Assembly (NCBI GenBank): GCA_029060405.1
Contig: JAIDUB010000073.1
Location: 23,918 to 87,917, forward strand
Source of the DNA: Duncaniella sp.
GTDB lineage: Bacteria; Bacteroidota; Bacteroidia; Bacteroidales; Muribaculaceae
Direction: 5' to 3'
DNA length: 64,000 bases
The position numbers and the translations under genes are program-made. The notes beneath the pieces were generated by a model. The model saw nothing but the letters and a program-made list of their open reading frames with translations, did no database searches and was not told the DNA's origin. Shown here one piece after another: positions 61,186-64,000 of the stretch (position 1 is the stretch's first letter; each line of letters starts with the position of its first letter).

Positions 61186-62568
61186 ATGTCAACTATAAAA
61201 TCTCAGCTTAAGCGCTTCGCCCTCTCGGCATTCGCTATCGGCGCAATGGCAGGGGCAGCTTCGGCCCAGAATCTCAATTCGGGTTATTTCACCGACGGTT
61301 ACCTTTACCGCTATCAGCTCAACCCGTCGTTTGACAACGACAAGACTTTCTTCACCATCCCCGTCCTCGGCTCGATGAACCTCGGAGTGCAGGGTACCGT
61401 GGGTGTGGAAAATTTCCTCTACAACGTCAACGGTCGCACCACCACATTCCTCAATCCCGAAGTGAGCGCCGATAAGTTCCTCGATGACCTCGGATCGCGC
61501 AGCCGCATCACCAGCGACATCCGCCTGAATATCCTCGCATGCGGTTTCAAGGCTTTCAAGGGCTACAATGTGGTGACTCTCGGCGTGCGCACCAATCTTA
61601 ACGTAGGTCTCCCCCGCGAACTTTTCCGCATGCTCAAGCAGGGTATCACAAACGACACATATGATATTACCGACGTGCATGCCAACGCTACCGCATGGGC
61701 TGAGCTCGCCTTCAATCACTCCCACAAGATCAACGATCAGTGGCAGGTGGGCGGTGCCCTGAAATTCCTGCTCGGCGGCGGTAATCTGAGCGCCAATCTC
61801 CGCAGCGCCGATCTCACTCTGGGCACCGACGCTTGGAGCGCCGTGACCGATGCCGACATTCACGCGTCGATAAAAGGCTTCAAGTACGAGACTGATATCA
61901 ACGAACACACCGGTCACCGCTACGTAAGCGGCGCTAAAATCGACGGCGCAGGTCTCAACGGCTTCGGTATGAGCGTTGACCTCGGAGGTACCTACAAGTT
62001 CAACAAGGACTGGACTTTCAGCGCCTCGCTGCTTGATTTCGGCTTCATTTCGTGGAACAACGACGTACTCGCCTCGACCGACGGCCTCCAGTCATTCAGC
62101 ACCGACAAGTATACCTTCAATGTAAACAGCGACGCTTCTAACAGCTTCGACAACGAGTTTGACAAAATCCGCGACAATATCTCAGCCCTCTACGAGCTCA
62201 ACGACAAGGGCGATCAGGGCGGTCGCACCACAATGCTCGGCGCTACCCTCAATCTCGCCGCCGAATACACTTTCCCCTACTACCGCAAGCTCACCTTCGG
62301 CGCGCTTTCGTCAACCCGCATCAATGGTGAATACTCTTGGACCGACTTCCGCGTATCGGCCAACGTAGCTCCCGTGAAAGTATTCTCTGCCGGCGCCAAC
62401 GTAGCTGTAGGTTCCTTCGGATGGTCCTTCGGATGGATTCTCAACCTCCACTGCCCGGGATTCAGCCTCTTCCTCGCCACTGACCACACTCCGAGCAAAC
62501 TCGCCAAGCAGGGTGTACCTCTGTCGACCAACGCCAACTTCGCAATGGGTATGAACGTACAGTTCTGA
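61186..62568 (+). CDS. DUF5723-like outer-membrane protein
   Basis: 460 residues from ATG 61186; an earlier in-frame ATG (61132) lies inside the lipoprotein gene and would hide the signal peptide (residues 1-27, ASA/Q). 'YRYQLNPSFDNDKTFFTIPVLGSMNLGVQGTVGVENFLY' is the characteristic opening of the DUF5723 family; the remainder is strand-rich with Gly/Asn turns and ends in Phe ('GMNVQF'), as barrels do. Function unknown. Terminated at 62590. Confidence 0.82.
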   Translation: MSTIKSQLKRFALSAFAIGAMAGAASAQNLNSGYFTDGYLYRYQLNPSFDNDKTFFTIPVLGSMNLGVQGTVGVENFLYNVNGRTTTFLNPEVSADKFLDDLGSRSRITSDIRLNILACGFKAFKGYNVVTLGVRTNLNVGLPRELFRMLKQGITNDTYDITDVHANATAWAELAFNHSHKINDQWQVGGALKFLLGGGNLSANLRSADLTLGTDAWSAVTDADIHASIKGFKYETDINEHTGHRYVSGAKIDGAGLNGFGMSVDLGGTYKFNKDWTFSASLLDFGFISWNNDVLASTDGLQSFSTDKYTFNVNSDASNSFDNEFDKIRDNISALYELNDKGDQGGRTTMLGATLNLAAEYTFPYYRKLTFGALSSTRINGEYSWTDFRVSANVAPVKVFSAGANVAVGSFGWSFGWILNLHCPGFSLFLATDHTPSKLAKQGVPLSTNANFAMGMNVQF

Positions 62569-62589
62569 CACCAACCCATAGTCAATCAA

Positions 62590-62638
62590 TAAAAAATCAG
62601 TGTGCGTAAAGAGATTTCACGCACACTGATTTTTTTTT
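62590..62638. terminator. bidirectional rho-independent terminator
   Basis: ATCAGTGTGCGT (62596-62607) pairs perfectly with ACGCACACTGAT (62619-62630). A runs precede and eight T follow, so it can end both the DUF5723 transcript and, from the other side, purT. Confidence 0.92.
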
Positions 62639-62678
62639 GATTACTTTTATAAATCGCTCTGAATTTCAACAGACTATA

Positions 62679-62720
62679 CTGTAGGGACGCACACTCGGGT
62701 GCGTTCGGCAGAGCAAAACC
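62679..62720 (+). repeat. family A hairpin repeat, copy A6
   Basis: GTAG 62681-62684, stem GGACGCAC (62685-62692) with GTGCGTTC (62699-62706, one G-U), loop ACTCGG, tail GGCAGAGCAAAA. It lies between the terminator and the purT stop. Confidence 0.87.
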
Positions 62721-62728
62721 GGAACTTA

Positions 62729-63916
62729 TTACTTCACCTCGACTTTCAGTTTGTTGTAGGCGCGCTCGGCTTTGGCACGGGCTTCCTCAACAGTATCGGC
62801 CGTGGCGAGAATCACACCCATGCGGCGGTGGCCGCGTATCTCAGGCTTGCCGAATATGCGCATCTGCACACCGGGCTCCTCAAGCACCTTGTCAAGATTA
62901 TCCATCACGATGCAGTCAGTATCGCCTTCCACCACTACGGCACGCGACGCCGACGGTCCATAGAAGCGTATCGCCGGCACGGGAAGGCCGAGAAGTGCGC
63001 GGGCATGAAGCGCAAACTCGCTCATATCCTGCGAAATCATCGTAACCATACCGGTATCGTGCGGACGGGGAGAAACCTCACTGAATATCACATCATCGCC
63101 TTTCACGAACAATTCCACACCGAAAATACCGTAGCCGCCGAGCGCCTCGGTAATTGCGGCCGCGATTTCACACGCCTTCTCGCGCGCTGCGGTGCTCATG
63201 GGCTGGGGCTGCCATGAATAGCGGTAGTCGCCGTCGATCTGAATATGGCCTATCGGCTCGCAGAATGTCGTTCCGCTCACAGAGCGCACAGTGAGCAGCG
63301 TGATTTCATAGTCGAAATCCACAAAGCCTTCCACTATCACGCGGCCGGCACCGGCACGGCCACCCTCCTGAGCGTTTTTCCAAGCCTTGTCAATATCAGC
63401 GGCGGTGCGGATCACACTCTGGCCATGACCGCTCGAACTCATCACCGGCTTCACCACGCAGGGAATACCTATCTCCTCAACGGCCTTGTCAAATTCCTCG
63501 CGTGTGGAGGCGAACTTATAAGGCGACGTCTTCAGTCCGAGCTTTTCGGCAGCAAGCCTGCGGATACCCTCGCGGTTCATCGTAAGAAGTGCCGCATTGG
63601 CAGTGGGAGTCACATTAAATCCCTCCTTCTCGAGCTCCACAAGCGCGGGAGTGGCAATAGCCTCGATTTCGGGAATAATGTGAGTGGGGCGCTCCTCACG
63701 TATCATCTCTTTCAGGCGATCGGCATCAAGCATGCTGAACACGTGGCGGCTGTCGGCCACCTGCATGGCGGGTGCGCCGTCATACTTATCGCATGCCACT
63801 ACTTCAACACCCATGCGCTGCAGTTCGATAGCGACCTCCTTACCGAGTTCACCGCTACCGAGCAATACCGCCTTGCGGCCCTCTGCGGTCATTTTCGACC
63901 CAATCTTTTCACTCAT
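62729..63916 (-). CDS. purT: formate-dependent phosphoribosylglycinamide formyltransferase
   Basis: 395 residues of the ATP-grasp family. '[30 protein letters not shown]' opens the pre-ATP domain; '[20 protein letters not shown]' is the nucleotide loop; '[33 protein letters not shown]' holds the metal ligands. It makes formyl-GAR from GAR, formate and ATP in purine synthesis. No clear consensus promoter is visible before it. Confidence 0.96.
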   Translation of the reverse strand: MSEKIGSKMTAEGRKAVLLGSGELGKEVAIELQRMGVEVVACDKYDGAPAMQVADSRHVFSMLDADRLKEMIREERPTHIIPEIEAIATPALVELEKEGFNVTPTANAALLTMNREGIRRLAAEKLGLKTSPYKFASTREEFDKAVEEIGIPCVVKPVMSSSGHGQSVIRTAADIDKAWKNAQEGGRAGAGRVIVEGFVDFDYEITLLTVRSVSGTTFCEPIGHIQIDGDYRYSWQPQPMSTAAREKACEIAAAITEALGGYGIFGVELFVKGDDVIFSEVSPRPHDTGMVTMISQDMSEFALHARALLGLPVPAIRFYGPSASRAVVVEGDTDCIVMDNLDKVLEEPGVQMRIFGKPEIRGHRRMGVILATADTVEEARAKAERAYNKLKVEVK

Positions 63917-63962
63917 AATCTATTTATTGTAATTTCTAAAATACCTTTTTAACAAACGTCAC

Positions 63963-64000
63963 TCCTGTAGGGACGCACACTCGGGTGCGTCCGGCAGAGC
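63963..64000 (+). repeat. family A hairpin repeat, copy A7 (runs off the window)
   Basis: GTAG 63967-63970, stem GGACGCAC (63971-63978) with GTGCGTCC (63985-63992), loop ACTCGG, then GGCAGAGC to the window end. It flanks purT on the far side from copy A6, in the same orientation. Confidence 0.87.

Overview
The window looks like a chromosomal segment of a Bacteroidales gut bacterium, most plausibly of the Muribaculaceae type (inference). Three things support this: Bacteroidota-style -7 promoter elements (TAnnTTTG) before many genes; envelope genes typical of the phylum (PorV of the type IX secretion system, a TonB-receptor-like barrel, lipoproteins whose lipobox Cys is followed by acidic residues, NspC, Rnf subunits); and little evidence of strong Shine-Dalgarno sites. 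Most of the DNA is ordinary core genome, densely packed in operons with 1-20 bp overlaps.

Layout. 1-5,400: two small lipoproteins, PorV, IspF, a polyferredoxin-like membrane protein, thymidylate synthase and dihydrofolate reductase, tRNA-Arg(CCU), and ribosomal protein L31. 5,500-11,550: a MoxR AAA+ ATPase / VWA protein / zinc metalloprotease triad, then a convergent GH106-like glycosidase. 11,600-14,830: a MATE pump, then an accessory island with a REP-associated tyrosine transposase (RAYT), several hairpin repeats, and an MNT-HEPN pair. 14,900-19,830: small membrane protein, Dxs, TrkA, TrkH. 20,150-26,260: FabD, GH2 glycosidase, GNAT, and a ZnuA/ZnuC pair without permease. 26,240-33,060: RecQ, RecJ (with a long structured leader) and a large outer-membrane barrel protein preceded by a C9 tract. 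33,250-34,000: an IS200-like transposase bracketed by a second hairpin-repeat family. 34,060-42,500: rnfDGEA (no rnfB/C), nhaA, cardiolipin synthase, a CvfB-like S1 protein, holA, and a divergent HsdR_N-domain protein. 42,480-45,400: an operon of exported flavodoxin, ABM-domain lipoprotein and a frameshifted acetyltransferase, opposite an AraC regulator, with a 29-bp inverted repeat between them. 46,000-51,260: barrel protein, PcrA/UvrD helicase, NspC, glycosyltransferase, RadC. 51,300-57,000: a small unknown pair and a TolC/HlyD/ABC-2 export operon. 57,060-62,570: glycosyltransferase, Wzx-like flippase, and a lipoprotein/DUF5723-like pair. 62,700-63,916: PurT.

The strongest unexplained signal is repetitive. 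Family A is a GTAG-plus-hairpin repeat with seven copies whose stems covary; two copies bracket the RAYT gene. Family B is a three-hairpin composite that brackets the IS200-like transposase and also occurs alone elsewhere. Together they suggest two non-autonomous repeat families, each with a Y1-type transposase partner in the same 64 kb. Other notable signals are candidate phase-variable or operator DNA (29-bp inverted repeat, C9 tract), a structured recJ leader, and several promoters placed so close to start codons that the mRNAs should be leaderless or nearly so.

All calls come from reading the sequence; no database search was possible.
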